This document shows positions 1 through 8,087 of a stretch of 39,669 nucleotides of DNA, one piece after another. The position numbers were made by a program, and so were the translations under genes. How positions within the stretch are numbered: position 1 is the first letter of the stretch; every line of letters starts with the position of its first letter. A model generated the notes under the pieces. It was not told the origin of the DNA. It did not search any database and worked only from the letters and a program-made list of their open reading frames with translations. The stretch covers positions 1-39,669 of the forward strand of contig VTPE01000002.1 in the NCBI GenBank assembly GCA_008638005.1. The letters run 5' to 3'. This DNA is from Pelagibacteraceae bacterium (lineage in GTDB: Bacteria > Pseudomonadota > Alphaproteobacteria > Pelagibacterales > Pelagibacteraceae).

Positions 1-26
1 GTTGTCATTAATAATTTTTTTTTCAT
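1..26 (-). CDS. Start of an exported-protein gene, cut by the window edge
   Basis: Reading leftwards from 26 there is an ATG followed by Lys-Lys-Lys-Leu-Leu-Met-Thr-Thr, and the window then ends. An AAGGA Shine-Dalgarno-like stretch lies about 6 nt upstream of the ATG. A Lys-rich start followed by Leu looks like the beginning of a signal peptide. Only eight codons and part of a ninth are visible, so no family can be named. The gene lies downstream of the LysR-like fragment on the same strand, with about 120 nt of AT-rich sequence between them. Confidence 0.5.
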
Positions 27-146
27 TTTTTCCTTTCAAAACTATAATTTAGTTAAATTAATTAACATTTTACAAATTCAAGTAAACCCCTAAAAAAAAC
101 AATTCAGCTATGATTTTTAAAGATATGCAAAATTAACATATCATAA

Positions 147-392
147 TTACTTTAAAAAAATATTTAAATTATCATCAAAATTTTTAATTAGTTTCAAAAG
201 CTCATTTCCTTTTGGAGTAAGCTTTATTCCATTTTTCATATGGCGATCAAATAACTTAAAACCCAAGTCTTTTTCTAAACTCATTATATCTCGGCTAAAA
301 CTTGACTGAGATTTATTTAAAATTTTAGATGCGTGATTAAAACTTTTAAAGCTCGATATATTTTTAAATGTTTCAAGTTTTTTCCAATTCAT
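147..392 (-). CDS. LysR-type winged-helix DNA-binding domain only (81 aa), possibly a remnant
   Basis: Residues 1-65 match the N-terminal winged helix-turn-helix of LysR-type regulators: the SFNHASKILNKSQSSFSRDI stretch is the HTH, followed by LEKDLGFKLFDR and LTPKGNELL of the wing and linker helix. Normal LysR regulators are about 300 aa and carry a C-terminal effector domain. Here a TAA ends the frame at residue 81, and the 146 nt downstream has no room for an effector domain. It is either a free-standing DNA-binding protein or a truncated gene. The HTH itself has no internal stop or visible damage, which slightly favours a working small protein. It lies downstream of amtB on the same strand but is separated from it by a terminator. 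Confidence 0.6.
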   Translation of the reverse strand: MNWKKLETFKNISSFKSFNHASKILNKSQSSFSRDIMSLEKDLGFKLFDRHMKNGIKLTPKGNELLKLIKNFDDNLNIFLK

Positions 393-407
393 ACAATAAG
401 TGTATTG
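391..407. promoter_or_regulatory. Inverted repeat of T-N11-A type at the LysR-fragment start
   Basis: ATAC-N7-GTAT (391-405) is an inverted repeat with LysR-box T-N11-A spacing, and CAATA-agtg-TATTG (394-407) is nested in it. It overlaps the start codon of the LysR-like gene. LysR regulators often bind such sites at their own genes, but in AT-rich DNA this could be chance. Confidence 0.25.
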
Positions 408-463
408 AAAAAAAAATTTAACAAAAATATTATTTATGCAATACAGACATGACTAAAATAAAT

Positions 464-491
464 AAAAAAGGCCCGGGGTTAACCGGGCCTT
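464..491 (-). terminator. Intrinsic terminator after amtB
   Basis: A perfect 9-bp stem (AAGGCCCGG at 468-476 and its complement at 483-491) with a 6-nt loop is followed on the minus strand by a T-rich run. It lies 26 nt past the amtB stop codon. It is one of the few GC-rich spots in the region. Confidence 0.9.
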
Positions 492-517
492 AAGTTATAA
501 CTAAACTAAATTATAGT

Positions 518-1813
518 TTAATCTCTTATTGAATAAGCAACGACACCAATTTCGGCAACGTCTGTTCCTTTTTCTTCTGCTTCTTTACTCACTCGGATAC
601 CAACAGTAGCTGCCAATACTTTCCAAATGATTAATGAAACTACAAAAACAAAGGCAATAACACTTATTACACCTAATAACTGTGATCCAAAGTTAGTGTC
701 AGCATTTGTAATTGGAACTGCTAATGTTCCCCAGATCCCTGCAAAGAAGTGAACTGGAATTGCACCTACAACATCATCTATCTTTAATTTAAATAGAAGT
801 TTTGTACCAACGATTACGATAATTCCACCAATGGCACCAATTAGAATAGCTGCTATTGGTGTTGGAGCTAATGGTTCAGCTGTAATTGCAACTAATCCAC
901 CTAGAGCACCGTTTAACATCAAAATGACATCGGTCTTTCCAGAGTAAAATCTTGTCACAATTGCATTTGCAATAACACCACCACAAGCTGCTAAATTAGT
1001 ATTAATAAAAATTTTAGCAATTGCAGTCGCATCATCAACCGTACCTAACGCAAGTTGAGATCCACCGTTAAATCCAAACCAACCAAACCACAAAATAAAT
1101 ACACCAATTGTTACTTGTGGAATTGATGAATTCGCGAATGGTGGCATTGGTTTATCACTTGAATTTTTACTAAATCTTCCAAGTCTTGGACCCAAAACAA
1201 TTGCTCCAGCTAAAGCAGCAGATCCACCTGCAGCATGAACTAAAGTTGATCCAGCAAAGTCTGAGAAGCCAGCAGCTGATAACCAGCCACCACCCCACTG
1301 CCAGCCCATTTCAATTGGATAAATGATACCAGTTAAAATTGCTGTAAATATAAAGAATGGCCAAATTTTAATTCTCTCAGCTAAAGTACCTGAAACAATA
1401 GAAGCTGTGGTTGCGCAAAAGACCATTTGGAAAAACCAATCTGATCCGTCTGAATAACCAGTTTCTAATTTAGAGCCATCACTCCATGGAGTAAGGGTTC
1501 CAATATATCCGCCCTCAGGAATACCGTATGCTAAATTATAACCAAACATCCAGAACATAATTCCAGCGATAGAAAATAATCCTATGTTTTTAGCGGCAAT
1601 GGTTGATACACTTTTTGATGTAACCATCCCTGATTCTAACATTGCAAATCCTGGCGCCATAAACATCACTAGAAAACCACATATTAAAAACAACAACGTG
1701 TTAAAAACATATTGTGTTTCAGCCCCTACTGTACTTTCAGCAGAGAAACTGGGTCCCCCTAGAAATATTAAAGCCAAAAATGCAAAAGATAAGTAGTGAC
1801 TTATTTTTTTCAT
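518..1813 (-). CDS. amtB: Ammonium transporter AmtB (first of two)
   Basis: Amt/Mep/Rh family ammonium channel, 431 aa, in the inner membrane. Residues 1-25 form a signal peptide ending FSAES, as in many proteobacterial AmtB precursors, followed by about 11 membrane segments. The two pore histidines are present (His193 in LVHAAGG and His355 in PVHFFAG). The start is supported by GGAGAAAAAT just before the ATG. It has its own terminator and a 270-nt upstream region with inverted repeats, so it is probably a single-gene unit. No PII gene adjoins it, unlike the second copy at 28076-29281, and the two copies differ clearly in sequence. It probably takes up ammonium under nitrogen shortage. Confidence 0.96.
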   Translation of the reverse strand: MKKISHYLSFAFLALIFLGGPSFSAESTVGAETQYVFNTLLFLICGFLVMFMAPGFAMLESGMVTSKSVSTIAAKNIGLFSIAGIMFWMFGYNLAYGIPEGGYIGTLTPWSDGSKLETGYSDGSDWFFQMVFCATTASIVSGTLAERIKIWPFFIFTAILTGIIYPIEMGWQWGGGWLSAAGFSDFAGSTLVHAAGGSAALAGAIVLGPRLGRFSKNSSDKPMPPFANSSIPQVTIGVFILWFGWFGFNGGSQLALGTVDDATAIAKIFINTNLAACGGVIANAIVTRFYSGKTDVILMLNGALGGLVAITAEPLAPTPIAAILIGAIGGIIVIVGTKLLFKLKIDDVVGAIPVHFFAGIWGTLAVPITNADTNFGSQLLGVISVIAFVFVVSLIIWKVLAATVGIRVSKEAEEKGTDVAEIGVVAYSIRD

Positions 1814-1905
1814 ATTTTTCTCCTTAAATAGTTTTTTTTGTTATGCGTAATTTAGATAATTCATAAGTTCACTAAAGCGCTAATAAATTGGATCAGGTGT
1901 TCTAA

Positions 1906-1921
1906 AATTAGATATCTAATT
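1906..1921. promoter_or_regulatory. 16-bp perfect palindrome upstream of amtB
   Basis: AATTAGATATCTAATT is perfectly self-complementary and lies about 95 nt upstream of the amtB start. It could be an operator for a dimeric regulator. No matching second copy was noticed near the other amtB, and AT-rich palindromes arise easily by chance. Confidence 0.3.
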
Positions 1922-1956
1922 CTGGAATAGATGAGTTGATGAAATCGAATGTTAGA

Positions 1957-2009
1957 GTGTGCTTAAATTTAACTAACAGGGGACATGAAGTGAGCAAACT
2001 CAAGCACAC
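1957..2009. other. Long inverted repeat in the amtB leader (possible RNA structure)
   Basis: GTGTGCTT (1957-1964) and AAGCACAC (2002-2009) pair perfectly around a 37-nt interior. On the minus strand that interior also holds a small TGAG-tttg-CTCA hairpin. It lies between the end of the aminotransferase gene and amtB. It could be part of an amtB 5' leader structure or of the promoter. It matches no riboswitch class I recognise. The rest of 1814-2087 shows no coding sequence I trust. Confidence 0.35.
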
Positions 2010-2087
2010 CATTAATCACTATACCTATTCGTTTTATTTGTGAATCATCAGACACTGTATTCGCGTAAAACGATTCTTATCAATCAA

Positions 2088-2942
2088 TTAAATAGCGATT
2101 TCTCTTGCTTTTTGAATGTATCTTTCTCGCAACGCTTTTGTAAATTTTCCAGGTTCACCTTTAGAAATTTTGTTATCATTAATTTTTATCACAGGCGTTA
2201 CAAATGTCGTAGCACTTGTAATAAAAGCTTCATCTGCGTTTTGAGCATCTGTTACGGTGAAACTTTTAAAATTAATTTTGTAACCAAGATCTTTAGCGCA
2301 TTCTGCTACTGTTTCTCTCGTTATTCCTTTTAAAATTAAATTATCTGCAGGTCGCGTAAAAATAACTGAGCCTTTAATAATCCATGCATTATTTGAAGTG
2401 CCTTCAGTCACATACCCATTTCTTATCATCCAAGTATCATCAAAACCTTCTTTGACTGCTTTCGCTTTTGCAAAAGATGGGTAAAGTAACTGGACAGTTT
2501 TGATATCACATCTGTGCCATCTTAAATCATCCATGGTCATAACTGAAATTCCATGTGTTGCAGCTTTGTTATTCACTAAATCTTTTTTTTGAGTAAATGC
2601 AGTCACGGTAAGTTCTGTCTTTTTGTCAGGAAAATTAAAATCTCTTTCCGCAACACCTCTTGATACTTGAAGATAGATTATTCCTTCATTTAAATTATTT
2701 TTTTCAATTAAAGCCTTATGAAAATCACGTATTTCTTTATGATCTAATAGTTTTGGATAATCAAGTTCAGTCATTGAACGATCTAAACGCTTCATATGAT
2801 TATCAAAATCTATAAGCTTACCATCAATAATGGAGGTAACTTCATATAACGCATCACTAAATAATAGGGCTCTGTCAAAAACAGAAACCTTTGCATCATG
2901 CTCTGGTATAAATTCTCCGTTTAAATAAACAATCCGACTCAT
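2088..2942 (-). CDS. dat: D-amino-acid transaminase (class IV PLP aminotransferase)
   Basis: 284 aa, the usual length for fold-type IV aminotransferases such as D-alanine aminotransferase and branched-chain aminotransferase. Recognisable parts are the N-terminal YLNGEFIPEHDAKVSVFDRALLFSDALYE-type block, the region around the presumed PLP lysine (RCDIKTVQLL, Lys148) and the EGTSNN motif that contacts PLP. The RCDIK...LL block resembles the D-amino-acid aminotransferases of alphaproteobacteria more than IlvE. The enzyme would move amino groups between D-alanine or D-glutamate and 2-oxo acids in the cytoplasm. It starts 2 nt after nadB and is very probably co-transcribed with it. An IlvE or aminodeoxychorismate lyase role is less likely but not excluded. 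Confidence 0.8.
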   Translation of the reverse strand: MSRIVYLNGEFIPEHDAKVSVFDRALLFSDALYEVTSIIDGKLIDFDNHMKRLDRSMTELDYPKLLDHKEIRDFHKALIEKNNLNEGIIYLQVSRGVAERDFNFPDKKTELTVTAFTQKKDLVNNKAATHGISVMTMDDLRWHRCDIKTVQLLYPSFAKAKAVKEGFDDTWMIRNGYVTEGTSNNAWIIKGSVIFTRPADNLILKGITRETVAECAKDLGYKINFKSFTVTDAQNADEAFITSATTFVTPVIKINDNKISKGEPGKFTKALRERYIQKAREIAI

Positions 2943-2944
2943 AT

Positions 2945-4525
2945 TTAATTTGCTATTTTAAATTCTTCATTAAGATAGTCATTCAAATTTTTTAATTTAA
3001 AAATGTTTCTTTTTTGTGTTGCATCATTTTTATTTGGGTAATCTGACCTATAATGTGTGCCTCGGCTCTCTTTTCTTTGTAAAGCGGCATAAGTAATAAG
3101 TTTTGAGACTATTAACATATCTTTAAGTTTGGCTGATAAGTTTTCAGCTTCTCTTTCAATTCTAAGAAATTCTACAAAAGCCTGTTCTAATGTCTTTTGG
3201 TTTCTTTCTACACCTACTAACTTGTTCATTGCTGAACGAAGTTGCCAAATATATTTCTTAGCTCGAATTTTGCTAATTGTTTTTTCTTTAGGAATATAAT
3301 TTTCAATATTTATAAGTTTATGACTTTGTTTTAAGGGTTCACTATTAATTTTATTTGCAATTCTTTTTGCATAAACAAATGCTTCCAATAATGAATTACT
3401 TGCTAGTCGGTTAGCACCATGCGCTCCAGTTGAACTACATTCCCCGCATGCCCACAAACCCTCAACACTTGTTTTTCCATCAATATCCACCTTAATTCCT
3501 CCCATATGATAATGAGCTGCAGGAATAATAGGGATTAAATCTTGATCAGGATTTATCGAAGACTTTTCTAAATAATAGGATGCAGTTGGAAACATTTTTT
3601 TAAAATTAATTTTAAAATGTCGACAATCTAAAAAGGTCGAATGACCATTTAACTTGTGTTGGTGAATTGCTCTTGAAACTACATCTCTTGGAGCTAATTC
3701 CCCAAGCTTATCGCTGTCAAAAACAAATCTTTTATTATTTTCATCTACAATAAAAGCACCTTCTCCTCTAATCGCTTCAGTTAAAAGTGGAGCTGGGTCA
3801 AGGCCCACATCAAGTGCAGTTGGATGAAATTGAACAAACTCTAAATCAACAAGCTCAGCACCAGCTTGTGCAGCCATAGCAACAGCTTCGCCGTAAACAT
3901 CTCTCGGGTTAGTCGTGTGAGCATAAATGCTCCCTATTCCTCCGGTTGCCAAGATGACATTTGGAGATTGAAAAAATACAAAATTATCTACAACTTCACT
4001 TTTATGAATGTGTCCCATAATACCGTGACACACATTTTCTTTATGAATAATGTGATCAACTGAAACATCTTCAACAATTGTTGCATGACCTTGTTTTTTT
4101 AAATGCTTCATTAAAAATTCAACCAAGTATTTACCCGATTGATCACCATTAATTTTCAAAACCCTGCGATGAGAATGAGCCGCTTCTTTTGATAAACTAA
4201 ATTCCCCATTAAATTTATCAAATTGAACACCAATGCTCTCTAAAAAATTTACAATATCTTTTGCATCATTTGTTATGGTTTTAACTGCTAACTCATCGCT
4301 CAAACCTGAACTTGCTTTTAAGGTATCTTTAAAATGTAACTCTGGACTATCTTCTTTCGTAACAGCTGCAGCAATTCCACCTTGCGCCCAAGCACTTGAG
4401 GACATTTCGCCTAACTTTCTTTTTGTAACTAAAGTTACTTTTCTTGGATAAAGAGAGATTGCGGTCATTAAACCAGAAATACCTGATCCAACAATAACAA
4501 CATCTGATTTGTAAATGCTTTCCAT
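2945..4525 (-). CDS. nadB: L-aspartate oxidase NadB
   Basis: 526 aa, full length for NadB, an FAD enzyme that oxidises L-aspartate to iminoaspartate in de novo NAD synthesis. The N-terminus carries the FAD-binding VGSGISG motif. The active-site stretch PAAHYHMGG and the flavin-contacting GECSSTGAHGANRLASNSL follow, and the C-terminal helical domain ends with SRGTHYRSDYP. Succinate dehydrogenase and fumarate reductase flavoproteins share these blocks, but the length, the C-terminal motif and the lack of sdh neighbours favour NadB. nadA and nadC are not in the window. Only 28 nt separate it from the divergent TPR gene. Confidence 0.93.
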   Translation of the reverse strand: MESIYKSDVVIVGSGISGLMTAISLYPRKVTLVTKRKLGEMSSSAWAQGGIAAAVTKEDSPELHFKDTLKASSGLSDELAVKTITNDAKDIVNFLESIGVQFDKFNGEFSLSKEAAHSHRRVLKINGDQSGKYLVEFLMKHLKKQGHATIVEDVSVDHIIHKENVCHGIMGHIHKSEVVDNFVFFQSPNVILATGGIGSIYAHTTNPRDVYGEAVAMAAQAGAELVDLEFVQFHPTALDVGLDPAPLLTEAIRGEGAFIVDENNKRFVFDSDKLGELAPRDVVSRAIHQHKLNGHSTFLDCRHFKINFKKMFPTASYYLEKSSINPDQDLIPIIPAAHYHMGGIKVDIDGKTSVEGLWACGECSSTGAHGANRLASNSLLEAFVYAKRIANKINSEPLKQSHKLINIENYIPKEKTISKIRAKKYIWQLRSAMNKLVGVERNQKTLEQAFVEFLRIEREAENLSAKLKDMLIVSKLITYAALQRKESRGTHYRSDYPNKNDATQKRNIFKLKNLNDYLNEEFKIAN

Positions 4526-4553
4526 AATAATTTTGTAATATATATTAAATTTT

Positions 4554-4991
4554 ATGAAAACTTTATTAATAATATTTTTGTCGCTATTTTTATCACTACA
4601 AGCATATGCGGCAGGAATGGATGAAGATAATACAATCGTAAAACCAAGAGATTACAAAAAAGCAGTTAAGCTTATTAAAAAAGAAGACTACAACAGCGCA
4701 GTTAAGTTGTTAGAAGAAGTTCTAGAAAAATCTAAGTATCAAAAAGATCCTGATATTTTAAATGAATATGCATTTGCTCTAAGAAAAAGTGGAAACTTAG
4801 AAAAAGCTGAAAATTATTATAATAAAGCTTTAGACATTGATCCAGCTCATCGCGGAGCATTAGAATATTTAGGTGAACTATTTGTAGATACGAAAAGAAT
4901 TGATGAAGCAAAAAAAGTTTTAGCTAAATTAAATGGCTGTTTATGTGAAGAATATTCTGAACTTAAAAGTTATATTGAAAAATCTAATTAG
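4554..4991 (+). CDS. Exported TPR protein
   Basis: 145 aa with a signal peptide at residues 1-20 (hydrophobic core ending QAYAA). Two or three tetratricopeptide helical hairpins span residues 33-125; ALRKSGNLEKAENYYNKALD is a typical repeat. The C-terminus has a Cys-Leu-Cys near residue 129. TPR proteins bind other proteins; here the partner is unknown and the location is the periplasm. It is divergent from nadB and overlaps the convergent exported-protein gene by 8 nt. Confidence 0.75.
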   Translation: MKTLLIIFLSLFLSLQAYAAGMDEDNTIVKPRDYKKAVKLIKKEDYNSAVKLLEEVLEKSKYQKDPDILNEYAFALRKSGNLEKAENYYNKALDIDPAHRGALEYLGELFVDTKRIDEAKKVLAKLNGCLCEEYSELKSYIEKSN

Positions 4992-5688
4992 AAGCTTCTA
5001 ATAATCTTAAAACACACTCTCCAAATTTTTCTGTTTTAGGTTTAAAACCTAGTTCCTCACATTGTTTTTTAAACTTTTCTAAATCTGCTGTTTGATTTGA
5101 TTTTTGCTTTTTAGGTTTATCAATATCTTTACCCACTTCTTTTAAAACTTTAGCAAATTCATATTTGGAAAAGTTAATATATTTAATGCTACATTTTTCT
5201 GTATCCGTCACTTTTAATTCTTTACCATCTTCTGTTTTAAGATTTTTGACTTTTGTTTCATTGCAATGATCAAGAGCCATGTTTACGAATGTGTCTTTAG
5301 TTAACTCATCATCATTAACAACTTTTGGTTTTAAATATTCGCACTTTGCAAGATTAAGTGGTCCAAGTATTAGACCTTTTTTTCCAACACACTTTGATTT
5401 CTTGTCACCAAAAAAATGATGCTTACTATTATAAATATGCTGGTTCACTGTTGCTTTTCCATCAACTTTCATTTTTTGAGATAACAAGGCAAGGTATTTT
5501 GGCTTGACCTCTAGATGCTCTTCCAAAGTAAACCAATATGCTTTTGTTTTAGAATAGTCATCTGCGTATGCATCCTTCTTATTATAACCAAGGTCGACTA
5601 AAGCTTTTAAGTCATTTGGACCTAATCTTTTTTCCGCAAAAGACTGTGTTGAAAATAATATAAAGAAAATAAGTAAAAATCTGATCAT
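4984..5688 (-). CDS. Exported protein of unknown function with C-terminal Cys motif
   Basis: 234 aa with a signal peptide at residues 1-18 (cut near SFA-EK). The middle is Lys-rich with several scattered cysteines. The last 30 residues fit the pattern Cys-x2-Leu-Gly-Phe-x-Pro-x-Thr-x2-Phe-x2-Cys-Val, a short module I associate with the C-termini of assorted small exported proteins in SAR11-like bacteria. Its function is not established as far as I know. No enzyme motif is visible. It is convergent with the TPR gene. Confidence 0.7.
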   Translation of the reverse strand: MIRFLLIFFILFSTQSFAEKRLGPNDLKALVDLGYNKKDAYADDYSKTKAYWFTLEEHLEVKPKYLALLSQKMKVDGKATVNQHIYNSKHHFFGDKKSKCVGKKGLILGPLNLAKCEYLKPKVVNDDELTKDTFVNMALDHCNETKVKNLKTEDGKELKVTDTEKCSIKYINFSKYEFAKVLKEVGKDIDKPKKQKSNQTADLEKFKKQCEELGFKPKTEKFGECVLRLLEASN

Positions 5689-5742
5689 TGATGATTTTTT
5701 GTATCAATTGACTTTCTTTAGTCAACATAGTTAAATTATTTC

Positions 5743-6555
5743 ATGTATCAAAATATCAAAGTTACTCCGAATAAAAATAATGTTGGAGCTATCATCGAGG
5801 CAAATTTATCAAATTTTAATCAAGAAATTATTGAAGAAATTAAAGATGCATTAGCAGAATATGGTGTTGTATTTTTTAGAAATCAGCAACTAGATTCACA
5901 AACTTATATTGATTTTGCAAAAGCATTTGGAAATCTTGCAGAATATCCAATGTTAAAAGGATTGGATGGATTTCCAGAAATTACCGTAGTTGAAAAAAAA
6001 CCTGATGAGCAAATTATGTTTGGAGAAGGTTGGCATACTGACTCGACTTATACTAATGAGCCTCCAAGGTTCACAATGCTCTATTCAATTAAAACTCCAG
6101 AAAAAGGAAAAGGAAATACATTATTTGCATCACAGTACAGAAGTTATGAAACTCTAGATAATGAGATGAAAGACAAATTAAAAAATTTAAAAGCTGTATT
6201 TAGTGCTGACGGACCCATTTCAAAAACAAGAAAAAATAGAGTTGATGAAAAAGGAACGGGCATTGATCCAAAATCGTTAAGTGCGATTCATCCTATTATA
6301 AAAGAGAATGAGAGAAATAAAAAAAAATCTCTTTATCTATCACCTGGACATGCCATTAAAATTTGTGATCTTGATGAACAGGAAAGTAAAAATTTAATGC
6401 AACAATTAATTGATCATCAAACCAAAGATGAATTTATTTACGGTTTTGAATGGGAACCTAATTGTTTAGCTCTTTGGTCAAACTATGCAGTATTACACAA
6501 CCCAGTAAATGATTTTAATGCACACCGTGTAATGCATCGTATCACAATTCAATAG
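5743..6555 (+). CDS. TauD/TfdA-family 2-oxoglutarate dioxygenase
   Basis: 270 aa, the usual family length. The iron-binding facial triad is visible: His98 and Asp100 in GWHTDSTY and His252 in LHNPVND, followed by the 2-oxoglutarate-binding arginine region HRVMHR. Members hydroxylate taurine, alkyl sulfonates, chlorophenoxyacetates, carnitine precursors and others using Fe(II), O2 and 2-oxoglutarate. The substrate cannot be told from sequence, and no sulfonate transporter lies next to it. Its stop directly abuts the stop of the convergent SDR gene. Confidence 0.88.
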   Translation: MYQNIKVTPNKNNVGAIIEANLSNFNQEIIEEIKDALAEYGVVFFRNQQLDSQTYIDFAKAFGNLAEYPMLKGLDGFPEITVVEKKPDEQIMFGEGWHTDSTYTNEPPRFTMLYSIKTPEKGKGNTLFASQYRSYETLDNEMKDKLKNLKAVFSADGPISKTRKNRVDEKGTGIDPKSLSAIHPIIKENERNKKKSLYLSPGHAIKICDLDEQESKNLMQQLIDHQTKDEFIYGFEWEPNCLALWSNYAVLHNPVNDFNAHRVMHRITIQ

Positions 6556-7254
6556 CTACCAAGGAATTTCTTTTTGATTAAAAAAGAATTTACCCGTAGG
6601 TCCGTCTTGATCTAAAGTTGCAGCCCAAACCAAACCTGGTACAGCTTCATCAATCGTTAATGATGCCTCGGACCCACCCATATCTGTTTGAACCCATCCT
6701 GGATGAATAGAATTAACTTTAATATTAAAATCTCTCAACTCTTCACTCACTACTTTTGTAACTGCATTAATTGCACATTTTGAAATTCTATAACTCGGCA
6801 TACCCGTTGCCATACTTTCAAGTTGGCCTAAAACTGAACTTATATTTACAATAACTCCATTTGAACTTTTCTTAATTAAATCCTGAAACTGCTGAATCAT
6901 ATAAAGTGGATTAAATAAATTGGTATTCATAGTTTGGTGGAGCAATTGATGATCTAGATTTAAAATGCTGTCATTTCTATCATTTAAAATACCAGCATTA
7001 TTAATTAAGGTATCAATATGATCATACTTTTTTTGAATTTCTTTTTTTAAATTAATAATAGAATCTAAATTACAAACATCTAATTCAAAAAAACTAGCAT
7101 TATATTTTTTTGCTTGAACCTCTTGTTCAATGGCTTTTAAATTATTTAAATTTCTTGATGTAAAAATAACTTCATGACCATGCTCACAAAGTTTTAGTCC
7201 TGTTGCTTTTCCTAAGCCCCGATTTGATCCAGTAATTAAAATAATTCTTTTCAT
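6556..7254 (-). CDS. Short-chain dehydrogenase/reductase (SDR)
   Basis: 232 aa classical SDR. The N-terminal nucleotide-binding motif TGSNRGLG (residues 8-15), NNAG and the catalytic Ser140, Tyr155 and Lys159 (YRISK) are all present, followed by the HPGWVQTDMGG block. The overall pattern (carbonyl-reductase-like, NNAGIL, QTDMGG) is typical of SDRs acting on small carbonyls. The substrate is unknown. It is a separate unit from the DUF1445 gene, which diverges from it across 44 nt. Confidence 0.9.
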   Translation of the reverse strand: MKRIILITGSNRGLGKATGLKLCEHGHEVIFTSRNLNNLKAIEQEVQAKKYNASFFELDVCNLDSIINLKKEIQKKYDHIDTLINNAGILNDRNDSILNLDHQLLHQTMNTNLFNPLYMIQQFQDLIKKSSNGVIVNISSVLGQLESMATGMPSYRISKCAINAVTKVVSEELRDFNIKVNSIHPGWVQTDMGGSEASLTIDEAVPGLVWAATLDQDGPTGKFFFNQKEIPW

Positions 7255-7298
7255 TCTTTTTCTTTATAAATTTTTTTAAATAATATATCTTCTCTTAA

Positions 7299-8087
7299 AT
7301 GTTAGACATTGAAAGCTCAATAGAAGCTCGAAAAATTATTAGACAAAATAAATATACAAAGCAAACTGCCGGTACTGCAGCTCGATATGTTCAAGGTAAT
7401 GTTTGTATTTTACCGAGTAAATATGCACTCGATTTTGCAGCGTTTTGTCAAAAAAATCCTAAACCATGTCCTTTAATTGGATTTGGAACTAAAGGGGATC
7501 CTATTTTACAAGATTTAGGAGATGTCGATATTAGAACTGATGTTCCACAATACCGAGTTTGGAAAAATGGAGAATGTATTGATGAACCGTTAGATGTAAA
7601 ATCTTATTGGAACGATGACCTTGTTACATTTATCTTAGGGTGCTCGATGTCATTTGAACTCCCTCTTATTGAAGCAGGAATTCAAATGCCACATATAAAA
7701 AATGATACCACTGTTCCCATGTATCGAACTAACATTGATTGTGAACCGGCTGGACAGTTTTCAGGAAAACTTGTTGTATCGATGAGACCTTTAAATGCTA
7801 AAGATGCAATTCGTTCTATTCAAATTAGCTCTAGGTTTCCTGCAGTTCATGGTGCTCCCATTCATATGGGTAACCCCGATGAAATTGGTATTCAAAATAT
7901 AATGAAGCCTGAATATGGTGACCCGCCATCTGTACCAATAAAAAATAATGAACTTCCTGTTTTTTGGGCATGTGGTGTAACTCCTCAATCCGTCTTAATG
8001 GACTCCAAGCCAGATTTTTGTATTACTCACAAACCTGGGTGCATGCTTATTACAGATAAGTTAAATATTGATCTTGCTGCCTTATAA
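7299..8087 (+). CDS. DUF1445 / D-glutamate cyclase family protein (YcsI-like)
   Basis: 262 aa, close to the family size. The [17 protein letters not shown] start, the PCPLIGF and [14 protein letters not shown] blocks, [10 protein letters not shown], the [20 protein letters not shown] block and the C-terminal [12 protein letters not shown] are characteristic of the YcsI/UPF0317 family. Pfam ties this family to D-glutamate cyclase, which interconverts D-glutamate and 5-oxo-D-proline; older annotations say putative hydro-lyase. In Bacillus it sits beside the 5-oxoprolinase genes. Here the same pxp genes lie 4.7 kb away, past a Liv-type transporter, which supports a shared oxoproline or glutamate role. 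Confidence 0.88.
   Translation: MLDIESSIEARKIIRQNKYTKQTAGTAARYVQGNVCILPSKYALDFAAFCQKNPKPCPLIGFGTKGDPILQDLGDVDIRTDVPQYRVWKNGECIDEPLDVKSYWNDDLVTFILGCSMSFELPLIEAGIQMPHIKNDTTVPMYRTNIDCEPAGQFSGKLVVSMRPLNAKDAIRSIQISSRFPAVHGAPIHMGNPDEIGIQNIMKPEYGDPPSVPIKNNELPVFWACGVTPQSVLMDSKPDFCITHKPGCMLITDKLNIDLAAL

Noticed and set aside
1908-2012. 34-codon minus-strand ORF in the amtB leader
   Set aside because: It has a hydrophobic start but no ribosome site, covers the inverted repeat and palindrome, and has no recognisable product; more likely chance.
1814-2087. Possible sigma-54 promoter or glutamine/glycine riboswitch upstream of amtB
   Set aside because: The GG and GC elements do not have the sigma-54 spacing, and no known riboswitch consensus is recognised.
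2040-2333. Plus-strand ORF (97 aa) over the 3' end of the aminotransferase gene
   Set aside because: It mostly overlaps the real gene in antisense and reads as Cys/Phe-rich nonsense without any domain.
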